Assembly (NCBI RefSeq): GCF_022842145.1
Contig: NZ_JALHQD010000011.1
Span: forward strand, 62,001 to 126,000
Source: Tabrizicola sp.
GTDB lineage: Bacteria > Pseudomonadota > Alphaproteobacteria > Rhodobacterales > Rhodobacteraceae
Direction: 5' to 3'
DNA length: 64,000 nt
The translations under genes and the position numbers were made by a program. How positions within the stretch are numbered: position 1 is the first letter of the stretch; each line of letters begins with the position of its first letter. Below the pieces are notes generated by a model. That model made no database searches. It saw only the letters and a program-made list of their open reading frames with translations, and was not told the DNA's origin. Positions 55,852-64,000 of this stretch are shown here, piece by piece.

Positions 55852-56850
55852 ATGGGCAAGATTACTCTCAAGAACGTCAAGAAAGCCTTCGGGGATGTGT
55901 CGGTGATTCCGGACATCAACCTGCAGATCGAGAACGGGGAATTCGTCGTTTTCGTCGGGCCGTCAGGTTGCGGGAAGTCGACCCTGCTGCGATTGATCGC
56001 GGGGCTCGAGGATGTGACTTCTGGCTTGATCGAGATCGACGGAAAGGACGCCACGCATCTGCCGCCAGCAAAGCGTGGCCTGGCGATGGTTTTCCAGAGC
56101 TATGCACTGTATCCGCACATGTCGGTCCGTAAGAACATCGCGTTCCCGCTCAAGATGGCTGGAATGTCCGAGGCCGAGCAGACCTCCCGGGTCGAGCGGG
56201 CTGCAAAGGTGCTTAACCTTACCAACTATCTGGATCGTCGTCCCGGCCAGTTGTCCGGCGGCCAGCGTCAGCGGGTCGCCATCGGGCGCGCCATCGTCCG
56301 TGAGCCTGCGGCGTTTTTGTTCGACGAGCCACTTTCGAACCTCGACGCAGCGCTGCGGGTCGGGATGCGACAGGAAATCACCGAACTCCACCAGACCCTC
56401 AAAACGACGATGATCTATGTGACCCACGATCAGGTCGAAGCCATGACCATGGCCGACAAGATCGTCGTGCTCAATGCGGGGAACATCGAACAAGTTGGAT
56501 CGCCTTTGGAGCTTTATCGCTCGCCCGTGAACCTGTTCGTCGCCGGTTTCATCGGCAGCCCGAAAATGAATTTTGTCGAAGGGACCGAGGCTGCAAAGCA
56601 TGGCGGGGCCACCATCGGCATCCGGCCCGAGCATATCGACATCGTCGAGGGCGGGCCTTGGACGGGGACGGTCGGGCTTTCCGAGCATCTCGGGTCGGAC
56701 ACTTTTCTCAAGGTGCAGGTCGATGGCATCGGCACCCTGAACGTCCGCGCAAGCGGCGAGGTGGGCCGCCACCACGGCGACCGTGTGTCGCTGGCCCCTC
56801 AAGCCGACAAGTTCCATCGCTTCAATAAAGACGGAAGGTCCATGAAATGA
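55852..56850 (+). CDS. Polyol ABC transporter ATP-binding protein (SmoK/UgpC-like)
   Basis: [50 protein letters not shown]. Confidence 0.96.
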   Translation: MGKITLKNVKKAFGDVSVIPDINLQIENGEFVVFVGPSGCGKSTLLRLIAGLEDVTSGLIEIDGKDATHLPPAKRGLAMVFQSYALYPHMSVRKNIAFPLKMAGMSEAEQTSRVERAAKVLNLTNYLDRRPGQLSGGQRQRVAIGRAIVREPAAFLFDEPLSNLDAALRVGMRQEITELHQTLKTTMIYVTHDQVEAMTMADKIVVLNAGNIEQVGSPLELYRSPVNLFVAGFIGSPKMNFVEGTEAAKHGGATIGIRPEHIDIVEGGPWTGTVGLSEHLGSDTFLKVQVDGIGTLNVRASGEVGRHHGDRVSLAPQADKFHRFNKDGRSMK

Positions 56851-57617
56851 GACTGCAAGGTAAAACTGCACTGATCACCGGCGCTGCGCGCGGGATCGGG
56901 CTGGAATTCGCACGGGCCTATATCGCCGAGGGCGCAACCGTTGCGCTGGCGGATATCAACGCCGATGCCGTGCAGAAGGCCGCAGAAAGCCTTGGCCCGA
57001 AGGCGATGGCGATACAGATGGACGTGATGAGGCAGGACAGCATCGACGCGGGCTTCGCCTCCGTCGTGTCGAAATTGGGTAAGCTCGACATACTGATCAA
57101 CAACGCGGCGCTCTTCACTGCCGCGCCGATCGTCGAGATCACCCGTCAAGATTATGACCGTGTCTTCGCGGTGAATACCGCAGGCACCTTCTTCTGCATG
57201 CAGGCCGCTGCCAAGCAGATGATCGCACAAGGCACCGGCGGCAAGATCATCAACATGGCCTCGCAGGCGGGACGTCGCGGTGAAAGCCTCGTTGCGGTCT
57301 ATTGCGCCACCAAGGCAGCCGTTATCAGCATGACGCAGTCTGCGGGTCTGAACCTGATCAAGCACGGCATCAACGTGAACGCCATCGCCCCCGGCGTGGT
57401 GGACGGTGAACACTGGGACGCCGTCGACGCGCATTTCGCGAAATACGAAGGCCGCGCACCGGGCGAGAAGAAGAAGATCGTCTTCGAAAGCGTGCCGATC
57501 GGCCGTGGCGCTGTCGCGTCGGATTTGACCGGCATGGCAATCTTCCTTGCCACAGCCGAGGCCGACTACGTGGTCGCCCAGACTTTCGGCGTCGACGGCG
57601 GCAACTGGCTGGCCTGA
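56847..57617 (+). CDS. SDR family polyol (sorbitol/galactitol-type) dehydrogenase
   Basis: [46 protein letters not shown] overlap with ABC ATPase. Confidence 0.92.
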   Translation: MRLQGKTALITGAARGIGLEFARAYIAEGATVALADINADAVQKAAESLGPKAMAIQMDVMRQDSIDAGFASVVSKLGKLDILINNAALFTAAPIVEITRQDYDRVFAVNTAGTFFCMQAAAKQMIAQGTGGKIINMASQAGRRGESLVAVYCATKAAVISMTQSAGLNLIKHGINVNAIAPGVVDGEHWDAVDAHFAKYEGRAPGEKKKIVFESVPIGRGAVASDLTGMAIFLATAEADYVVAQTFGVDGGNWLA

Positions 57618-57643
57618 CGCAATTCCCACACAAGGAGTCCGAC

Positions 57644-59083
57644 ATGGTCCAATCCGCGACCCTTCCAGCCTATGACCGCACGCGCCTTACTCCCGGGATC
57701 GTGCATGTTGGGTTGGGAAATTTCCACCGCGCCCATATGGCCGTCTATTTGGACGACCTCTTTGCGCAGGGAAGGGATCTGGATTGGGCCATTGTCGGCG
57801 CAGGTGTGCGACCCGCCGATGCAGCGATGCGCGATGCGCTAAAGGCGCAGGATTGTCTGTCGACGGTGATCGAGCTTGATCCCAAGGGTAAGACGGCGCG
57901 GCGCATCGGGTCGATGATCGAGTTCCTGCCTGTCGCGTCGGCCAATGGTCCGTTGATCCTTGCGATGGCGAAGCCTGAAATCCGTATCGTGTCGCTGACG
58001 GTGACCGAGGGTGGCTACTTCGTGAACCCTGCCACGGGAGCCTTCGATCCGACCGCGCCCGAGATTGTTGCCGATGCCCGTGATCCTGCCTATCCGGCCA
58101 CGGCATTCGGTGCGATCGTCGCCGCACTGAAACTACGTAAGGCTGCACGGATCAAGCCCTTTACCGTCATGTCCTGCGACAACCTGCCAGGCAATGGCCA
58201 TGTGACACGGGCGGCAGTAGTCGGCCTCGCGCGGCTTTCCGATCCGGCTTTGGGCGATTGGATCGAGGACAACGTTGCCTTCCCCAATGGCATGGTTGAT
58301 CGCATCACACCTGCCACCGGCCCGCGGGAGCGCGCGATGGCCGGGACCTTCGGGCTGGGCAACGATCCGGTTCCGGTGACCTGCGAGCCGTTCCGGCAAT
58401 GGGTGCTTGAAGACAATTTCCCCGCCGGACGTCCGGCTTGGGAAAAGGTCGGTGTAACCTTTACCAATCATGTCCATGCCTTCGAGACCATGAAGATCCG
58501 CATCCTCAACGGTGGTCATGCGATCATTGCATATCCGGGCGGGATCAAAGGTATTGAATTCGTTCACGAGGCGATGGCCGACCAGACGATCAGTGTATTT
58601 CTGGACAAGATCGAGACAACCGAAATCCTGCCAATCATCCCTCCGGTTCCGGGGCAGGATTTGAACGACTACAAGACGCTGATTATCGAGCGTTTCTCGA
58701 ACCCCGAAGTGGCCGACACCGAACGTCGGCTTTGCTTCGACGGATCCAACCGCCAACCGAAGTTCATCATTCCCTCGATCTGGGACAATCTCGCACGCGG
58801 AGTGATGCCGCGCGGGTTGATCCTGTCCAGCGCCATGTGGTGCCGGTATTGCCATGGCACAGACGAAAACGGGCAAGACATCGCACCGAATGATCCGAAC
58901 TGGGATGCCCTGAAGGCAGCGGCAAAGCGGGCGAAGGCGGAGCCCGTCGAGTGGCTGAAGCAACGCGAGATCTATGGCGACCTGAGCGCGAACCGCTCGT
59001 TCGTCGAAGCTTTCGCCGATGCGCTGAACCTTGTCTGGTCGCAGGGTGCAGAAGCTGCCATGCGCGCCTATTTGTCGGACTGA
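57644..59083 (+). CDS. mtlK: Mannitol 2-dehydrogenase family protein
   Basis: GIVHVGLGNFHRAHMAVYLDDLFAQG; FTVMSCDNLPGNGHVTRAAV; KIRILNGGHAIIAYPG. Confidence 0.95.
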   Translation: MVQSATLPAYDRTRLTPGIVHVGLGNFHRAHMAVYLDDLFAQGRDLDWAIVGAGVRPADAAMRDALKAQDCLSTVIELDPKGKTARRIGSMIEFLPVASANGPLILAMAKPEIRIVSLTVTEGGYFVNPATGAFDPTAPEIVADARDPAYPATAFGAIVAALKLRKAARIKPFTVMSCDNLPGNGHVTRAAVVGLARLSDPALGDWIEDNVAFPNGMVDRITPATGPRERAMAGTFGLGNDPVPVTCEPFRQWVLEDNFPAGRPAWEKVGVTFTNHVHAFETMKIRILNGGHAIIAYPGGIKGIEFVHEAMADQTISVFLDKIETTEILPIIPPVPGQDLNDYKTLIIERFSNPEVADTERRLCFDGSNRQPKFIIPSIWDNLARGVMPRGLILSSAMWCRYCHGTDENGQDIAPNDPNWDALKAAAKRAKAEPVEWLKQREIYGDLSANRSFVEAFADALNLVWSQGAEAAMRAYLSD

Positions 59084-59499
59084 TGGCAATGTCTGCCGGA
59101 CCAGAGTCGCTTGAAAATATCTACGAAGGATACCTTGACTGTCTCAACCGGAAGGACTGGCAGAACCTCAGTCAATTCGTCGCCGTCGATGTTCGACACA
59201 ACGGTCGACCGTTCGGCCTGTCCGGATACCGGGAGATGCTGGAAGGAGATTTCCGCGCCATTCCAGACCTGCGGTTTCATGCAGAGTTGGTGGTTGCCAA
59301 TCCGCCAATGCTCGGCTGCCGGTTGGTCTTTGACTGCACGCCAGTGGGGGAATTGTTCGGCCGTCCGGTTAACCGGCGAAGGGTGCGCTTCGATGAGCAT
59401 GTCTTTTACCATTTCGAAAACGGCCTGATCGCCGAGGTCTGGTCGATTATTGATCAGGCCGCCATCGGGCGGCAGCTTTCCGGACCAGAGCCGGCCTGA
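59083..59499 (+). CDS. SnoaL-like/ester cyclase family protein
   Basis: FVAVDVRHNGRPFGLSGYREMLEGDFRAIPDLRFHAELVVA; TGATG coupling to mtlK. Confidence 0.85.
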   Translation: MAMSAGPESLENIYEGYLDCLNRKDWQNLSQFVAVDVRHNGRPFGLSGYREMLEGDFRAIPDLRFHAELVVANPPMLGCRLVFDCTPVGELFGRPVNRRRVRFDEHVFYHFENGLIAEVWSIIDQAAIGRQLSGPEPA

Positions 59500-59517
59500 C
59501 AAAAAGAAAGGCACAAC

Positions 59518-60510
59518 ATGCAAGCAATCGTCTTCCGTGAGGATCGCAAGGTCACCCTCGAGCATCTGCCCGATCCTGAACCAGGGCCCGGCGAGGTTGT
59601 GATCGCCGTCAAGGCAAGCGGAATCTGTCACACCGATATTGAAATCCTGCGAGGGAATTACGGAAGTTCCGCCTTCCCTCTGGTTCCCGGGCATGAATTC
59701 GCGGGCGAGGTCGTGGCCGTTGGGCGTGATGTATCTGGCATTGGTGTCGGTGATCGTGTTGTCGTGGACCCGAACCTTGGCTGCGGGACTTGTTCGGCGT
59801 GCCTGCGCGGCAGGATCAATCTGTGCGAAAACCTCGGTGCCTATGGCGTTACCCGAAACGGAGGGTTCGCAGAATTTTGCGTCGTGGCGGCGGACCATGT
59901 TCATCCTATCGGTGACATGGATTGGCATGTCGCGGCCCTTTCCGAACCGCTGGGTTGCGTCTTGAACGGTCTGTCGACTCTGCAAGGGCAGGCCTGCGAG
60001 TCAGCGATGCTGTTCGGTGCGGGACCGATCGGCCTTCTCATGGCGCTTGCTTTGAAATGGCGCGGAGCGAAGGAGGTGACGGTCGTCGATCTTTCTGAGG
60101 AACGACTGCGTCTTGCGGAAAGCTTCGGCCTACTGCCGGTCGCGCCAGGATCCGATGCTCTTCTCGGGATGGGTCGCAGCCAGGATTTCGTCGCGGATGC
60201 CACAGGGGTCCCCCCAGTGGCTGAAGCGATGAGCGGATATCTGCGCGATGGCGGCGCAGCACTGTTCTTCGGCGTCTGCCCGCAGCCCGCGCGGATCCAG
60301 ATCTCGCCTTTCGAAATGTTCCGTCGGCAGCTTTCATTATTCGGGACCCACTCGCTGAATGCGAACATTCCGGAGACCTTGCCGCTTCTGCGAACCCACG
60401 GGGCCGATGCTGCCCGTCTGGTGAGCCATCGGGTGGCTATCGAAGAGATCGAGGCCGCGTTCAAGGGCGGAGTTCCAAATGGGGCGCTTAAGGTTCAGCT
60501 CGGAATGTGA
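59518..60510 (+). CDS. Zinc-dependent alcohol/polyol dehydrogenase (MDR family)
   Basis: GICHTDIEILRGNYGSSAFPLVPGHEFAGEVVAVG; structural Zn cysteines CGTCSACLRGRINLC. Confidence 0.94.
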   Translation: MQAIVFREDRKVTLEHLPDPEPGPGEVVIAVKASGICHTDIEILRGNYGSSAFPLVPGHEFAGEVVAVGRDVSGIGVGDRVVVDPNLGCGTCSACLRGRINLCENLGAYGVTRNGGFAEFCVVAADHVHPIGDMDWHVAALSEPLGCVLNGLSTLQGQACESAMLFGAGPIGLLMALALKWRGAKEVTVVDLSEERLRLAESFGLLPVAPGSDALLGMGRSQDFVADATGVPPVAEAMSGYLRDGGAALFFGVCPQPARIQISPFEMFRRQLSLFGTHSLNANIPETLPLLRTHGADAARLVSHRVAIEEIEAAFKGGVPNGALKVQLGM

Positions 60511-60703
60511 AGTGACAATCAGCGAACAGATAACCGTCTCCTGACATGTCTATCGAATGGCCGCTTTACCGTTGGGTGTGTTTAGCTCCTGCGGCATCCG
60601 GCCGTCCGCTTTCCGCCCAAAGTGACCTAGCGATCGCTCTCGGCCCAAAGCAGACGGCAAACATGCGTTGGATACTGCAAGACGGCTTTCCTGAAGCTGC
60701 CTT

Positions 60704-60850
60704 TCAACCGAGGTGCAGCATTTCGACACCGTTAGGATCATAGACCAAGCAAGCGCGTGGATTGCTAAAACCGATCCGGTCAACGAGGATCAAGATGAAG
60801 ACACTTGGCACGCACACTTCCGTTGAGCAGATCTCCAACACATGGAAGCG
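60704..60850 (-). pseudogene. Possible VOC/glyoxalase C-terminal remnant
   Basis: Minus strand ...VFILILVDRIGFSNPRACLVYDPNGVEMLHLG*; DPNGVEMLHL is VOC-like, no plausible intact upstream part. Confidence 0.3.
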
Positions 60851-60917
60851 CATCAATCTACGACGTGGCGGAATTGAGCACCTAGCCCGGCCCGGCCCGC
60901 TGGCGTAGGTTGACAGA

Positions 60918-62009
60918 ATGGATCGTGAAGAGACATGGCCTAGAGTGTCGGGCGGGCGGTCGGCGACGTTGAAGGACGTTGCCGGGGCTGCGGGCGTTAC
61001 GACCACGACCGTCGCCCGTGTGCTGAAGGAAAGTGGGTACGTCGCAGAGTCCACAAAGGCACGGGTGCTGGAAGCCGTTGCCACCACCGGATACCGGCCG
61101 AACTCGCTTGCCCGCAGTCTGAGGCAAAGCCGCAGCCATGTTATCGGGCACCTGCTCAAATCCACCGTTCCGAATCCGTTCTACGTGGAGGTCGCACGCG
61201 GGGCCGAGGAAGAGGCGCGAACGCGGGGTTACACGATACTGACCGCGAACGTTCAGCACGACGCCGAGACCGAGCGTCGGGCGGTCGAGACTTTCCTGGG
61301 CTGGCGGGCGGACGGGCTGGTGTTCTCGACCCCGTCCGATCCGGCGAACGTGGAATATGCGCAGTCGCTGGGGGTGCCCACGGCCCAGGTCGAACGGCCG
61401 CGTAGTCTGGTCGGGCATCGGCTGGTGGTGCGCAACTATCCGTCCGCCGTGGCGGCGATGCGCCATCTGGTAGAGTTCGGCCACCGCCGCATCGCCTATG
61501 TCGGCGCCGAGCTTTTGCCCGAAGACGGCCCGGCGGCGCTGTTCGGCTATGTCGAGCGCGAACGCTTCGGTGCCTGGCGCGACGTGATACGCGACATCGG
61601 TGCCGCGACCGAAGGGCTGGCCCGGTTCGGCGAGGCCTATACCATCGACCAGCCCACGGCGCAGGGGCACGGCTACCGGGCGACACAGGCGCTTTTGCAG
61701 GCAGCCGACCGACCGACGGCGATCTTTGCCTCTAACGACATCCTGGCTGCGGGCGCGCTGCAGGCGATACACGAAGCCGGTCTGCGCTGCCCCGACGACA
61801 TCTCGGTCGTGGGGTTCGATGACACGCTGGCGGGTTTCCTGACCCCGCTTCTGACCAGCGTGAGGCTGCCGGCCCGCCGTCTGGGGGCCACCGCCGTGCG
61901 CTTGGTGATCGACGAGATCGAAGGAAAAGGCGCGCCCGACCAGCACCTTGCGCTGGATGCGGAACTGGTGCTCCGCCGGTCCACCGCCACCGCTCCGACC
62001 CGGCGCTGA
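60918..62009 (+). CDS. LacI family transcriptional regulator
   Basis: ATLKDVAGAAGVTTTTVARVLKESGYVAESTKARVLEAVATTGYRPNSLARSLRQ. Confidence 0.95.
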   Translation: MDREETWPRVSGGRSATLKDVAGAAGVTTTTVARVLKESGYVAESTKARVLEAVATTGYRPNSLARSLRQSRSHVIGHLLKSTVPNPFYVEVARGAEEEARTRGYTILTANVQHDAETERRAVETFLGWRADGLVFSTPSDPANVEYAQSLGVPTAQVERPRSLVGHRLVVRNYPSAVAAMRHLVEFGHRRIAYVGAELLPEDGPAALFGYVERERFGAWRDVIRDIGAATEGLARFGEAYTIDQPTAQGHGYRATQALLQAADRPTAIFASNDILAAGALQAIHEAGLRCPDDISVVGFDDTLAGFLTPLLTSVRLPARRLGATAVRLVIDEIEGKGAPDQHLALDAELVLRRSTATAPTRR

Positions 62010-62034
62010 CCCCACCCGACCGCCCTGTGGAATC

Positions 62035-62066
62035 GTTGACATATGGGCGTTTCTCGCCATATGTTA
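62035..62066 (+). promoter_or_regulatory. Promoter with overlapping operator upstream of sugar-binding-protein gene
   Basis: TTGACA then acatatgggcg...cgccatatgt inverted repeat (62039..62064) covering the spacer and a TATGTT -10-like box. Confidence 0.55.
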
Positions 62067-62127
62067 TCGTTGACACATGCCGGAATGGCGGGTCTGCAAC
62101 GACGGCGCTGCCGTCATGGGAGGATTC

Positions 62128-63363
62128 ATGAGACACTTTGGAAACCCCGCTGCTGCGGGCATGCTAAGCTGTGTTCTGGCGTTGGCCGCGGCCAGTGCAT
62201 GGGCGCAGGACAAGGTCACCCTTCGCGTCTGGGACAGCTTCACCGAGAACACGGACGGCATGGATGCCATGATCGCCGCGTTCGAGGCGGCGAACCCGAC
62301 AATCGACGTCGAGCGTGACGTCCAGGCGACCGAGGACATGCGCGCCGTCATCCAGACCGCGCTGAACTCGGGCACGGGACCGGATGTGTTCCAGTACGAT
62401 ACCGGACCGGGCTTTGCGGGTGTGCTGGCCAAGGCCGGGCTGATCAAGCCCCTAGACGAGCTTTACGCCGGGCCGCTGGCGAAGGTCCTGCCCTGGACGA
62501 AAGAGCGGGTGACCTTCGACGGCAAGACCTACGGGGTCGGCAACCAGCTGGAGTTCATCGCGGTCTACTACAACAAGGATCTCTTCGCTGCGAACAACAT
62601 CGCCGTGCCGAAGACCTTTGCCGAGTTCCAGGCCGCCTGCACGACGCTGAAGGACGCAGGCGTCACGCCGATCGCCTTTGGCAACGCTGCAGGCTGGCCC
62701 GCCTTCCACGTCTTCTCGGCCTATGCCAACAACATGGTGCCGCAGGACCAGCTGATGGCGATGATTCGGGGCGAGGCCTCGTGGGACGATCCGGCCGTGA
62801 CCTCGGCGATCCAGGCGGCTTTCACCGACAACGAGGCGAACGGCTGCTTCAACGCCTCGGTCAACGCGGTGGGATACGACGACGCGAACGCGCTGTTCTC
62901 GGGCGGACAGGCGGGGATGACGATCACCGGAGGCTGGATGATCAACGGCTTCAAGGACAATCCGTTTGCCACCGGCTTCTTCTTCCTGCCCGCACCGGAC
63001 GGCATGGCGACGATGCCCCCCGCAGGCCTTGGCGGCGGCTACTTCGTCAACGCCTCGACCACCCAAGGCGAGGCGGCCAACACCTTCCTGGCGTTCCTCT
63101 TCGATCCGGCCAATGCCGCACTTTGGGTCGAAGGCATGTCGGTGATCCCGTCCTATTCGCTGGAAGGCGCCGGGGTCGAGATGTCGCCGCTTCTGGCCGA
63201 GGCCGCCGCCGCGCTTTCCGCCGGGGCGATGGGGGTCAACATCGACGTGCTGACGCCCGAGGCCTTCAACACCGTGATGCTTGACGGCTTCCAGGCCGTG
63301 CTTGGTGGCGAACGCACGGCGGCCGAGCAGGCAGCAGCGCTTCAGGCTGCCGTCGCGAAATGA
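62128..63363 (+). CDS. Sugar ABC transporter substrate-binding protein (family 1)
   Basis: Signal peptide; DKVTLRVWDSFTENTDGMDAMIAAFEAANPTIDVERD. Confidence 0.94.
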   Translation: MRHFGNPAAAGMLSCVLALAAASAWAQDKVTLRVWDSFTENTDGMDAMIAAFEAANPTIDVERDVQATEDMRAVIQTALNSGTGPDVFQYDTGPGFAGVLAKAGLIKPLDELYAGPLAKVLPWTKERVTFDGKTYGVGNQLEFIAVYYNKDLFAANNIAVPKTFAEFQAACTTLKDAGVTPIAFGNAAGWPAFHVFSAYANNMVPQDQLMAMIRGEASWDDPAVTSAIQAAFTDNEANGCFNASVNAVGYDDANALFSGGQAGMTITGGWMINGFKDNPFATGFFFLPAPDGMATMPPAGLGGGYFVNASTTQGEAANTFLAFLFDPANAALWVEGMSVIPSYSLEGAGVEMSPLLAEAAAALSAGAMGVNIDVLTPEAFNTVMLDGFQAVLGGERTAAEQAAALQAAVAK

Positions 63364-64000
63364 CCGCAACCCCCCGCACCGAGGCGCCGCGCGCCCCCGG
63401 TGCAGGGGCAAGAACCGGCCGCCGCCGTTCCCGAACGGCGGCGCGCCAGATGGCCGGGCTCTGGTTTGTCCTGCCTGCGCTTGTCGTCTACTTCATGTTC
63501 TTCGGCCTGCCGTTCCTGGCCACGATCGGGCTGTCCTTTACCGACTGGAACGGCCTTGGCTGGCCCGATTTCACCGGCATCGCCAACTATGCCCGGCTGG
63601 CAGTCGACGGAGCCATGTGGTCGGCGCTGGCCAACAACCTGATCTGGGTCGTGCTTGGCACCGTCGTGCCCGTGGTGGTGGGATTGATCCTGGCGGTCAT
63701 GCTCTGGTCGGACGCCCGCGGGTCGGTTGCCTACCGGACGATCTTCTTCCTGCCCGTGATCCTGTCGCCCGTCGTGATCGGCGTCATCTGGGGGTGGATC
63801 TACAACCCGCTCTTCGGGCTTCTGAACACCGGCCTGCGCGAGATCGGCCTTGGTCGCTGGGCGACGGGGTGGCTTGGGGAATCCGAAACCGCGCTGTACG
63901 CGGTCCTCCTTACCGCGATCTGGTCATACTTCGGGTTCTGCATCGTCGTCCTCTTTGCCGGTCTGCAGAAGGTGAACCCCGAACTCGTCGAAGCTGCCCG
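63360..64000 (+). CDS. Sugar ABC transporter permease, N-terminal part (runs off right edge)
   Basis: GLWFVLPALVVYFMFFGLPFLATIGLSFTDWNGLG; ATGA overlap with SBP stop. Confidence 0.92.
   Translation, partial: MTATPRTEAPRAPGAGARTGRRRSRTAARQMAGLWFVLPALVVYFMFFGLPFLATIGLSFTDWNGLGWPDFTGIANYARLAVDGAMWSALANNLIWVVLGTVVPVVVGLILAVMLWSDARGSVAYRTIFFLPVILSPVVIGVIWGWIYNPLFGLLNTGLREIGLGRWATGWLGESETALYAVLLTAIWSYFGFCIVVLFAGLQKVNPELVEAA

Noticed and set aside
1-64000. tRNA/rRNA genes and CRISPR arrays
   Set aside because: Looked for cloverleaf/CCA-type segments, rRNA-like blocks and direct-repeat/spacer arrays by eye; none found, though a tRNAscan/Infernal run would be needed to exclude small RNAs

Overview
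This 64 kb window comes from an alphaproteobacterial chromosome, Rhodobacteraceae-like by gene content. Identities come from motif and family recognition of the supplied translations; no database search was run. Contents in order: sarcosine oxidase genes (soxBDA); smc; a C-terminally truncated dnaE2; mnmH/selU; DUF1287 and fasciclin proteins; argE; two paralogous secreted proteins; adenine deaminase. A candidate RiPP locus follows at 16.5-24.6 kb. It has a 277-aa precursor with a nitrile-hydratase-like leader and 22-aa Arg-Arg tandem repeats, a giant tandem-cyclase/P-loop/TPR protein, and a convergent, translationally coupled ycaO-tfuA-methyltransferase operon. Next come a peptidase/oligopeptide ABC/amidase/GntR operon and a DUF1989 gene. 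A pseudogene graveyard (hmuU, hmuV, serine recombinase, nasA fragments) occupies about 36.6-38.8 kb. A partial denitrification island (nirK-nirV, pseudoazurin, nnrR, nnrS, norCBQD) carries three NNR/FNR-type palindromes. The right end has a polyol ABC/dehydrogenase operon with a PfkB kinase and a GatZ-like protein, then a second LacI/ABC sugar system that runs off the edge. The main candidate for an undescribed system is the NHLP-repeat precursor + YcaO/TfuA/methyltransferase + cyclase-TPR locus.
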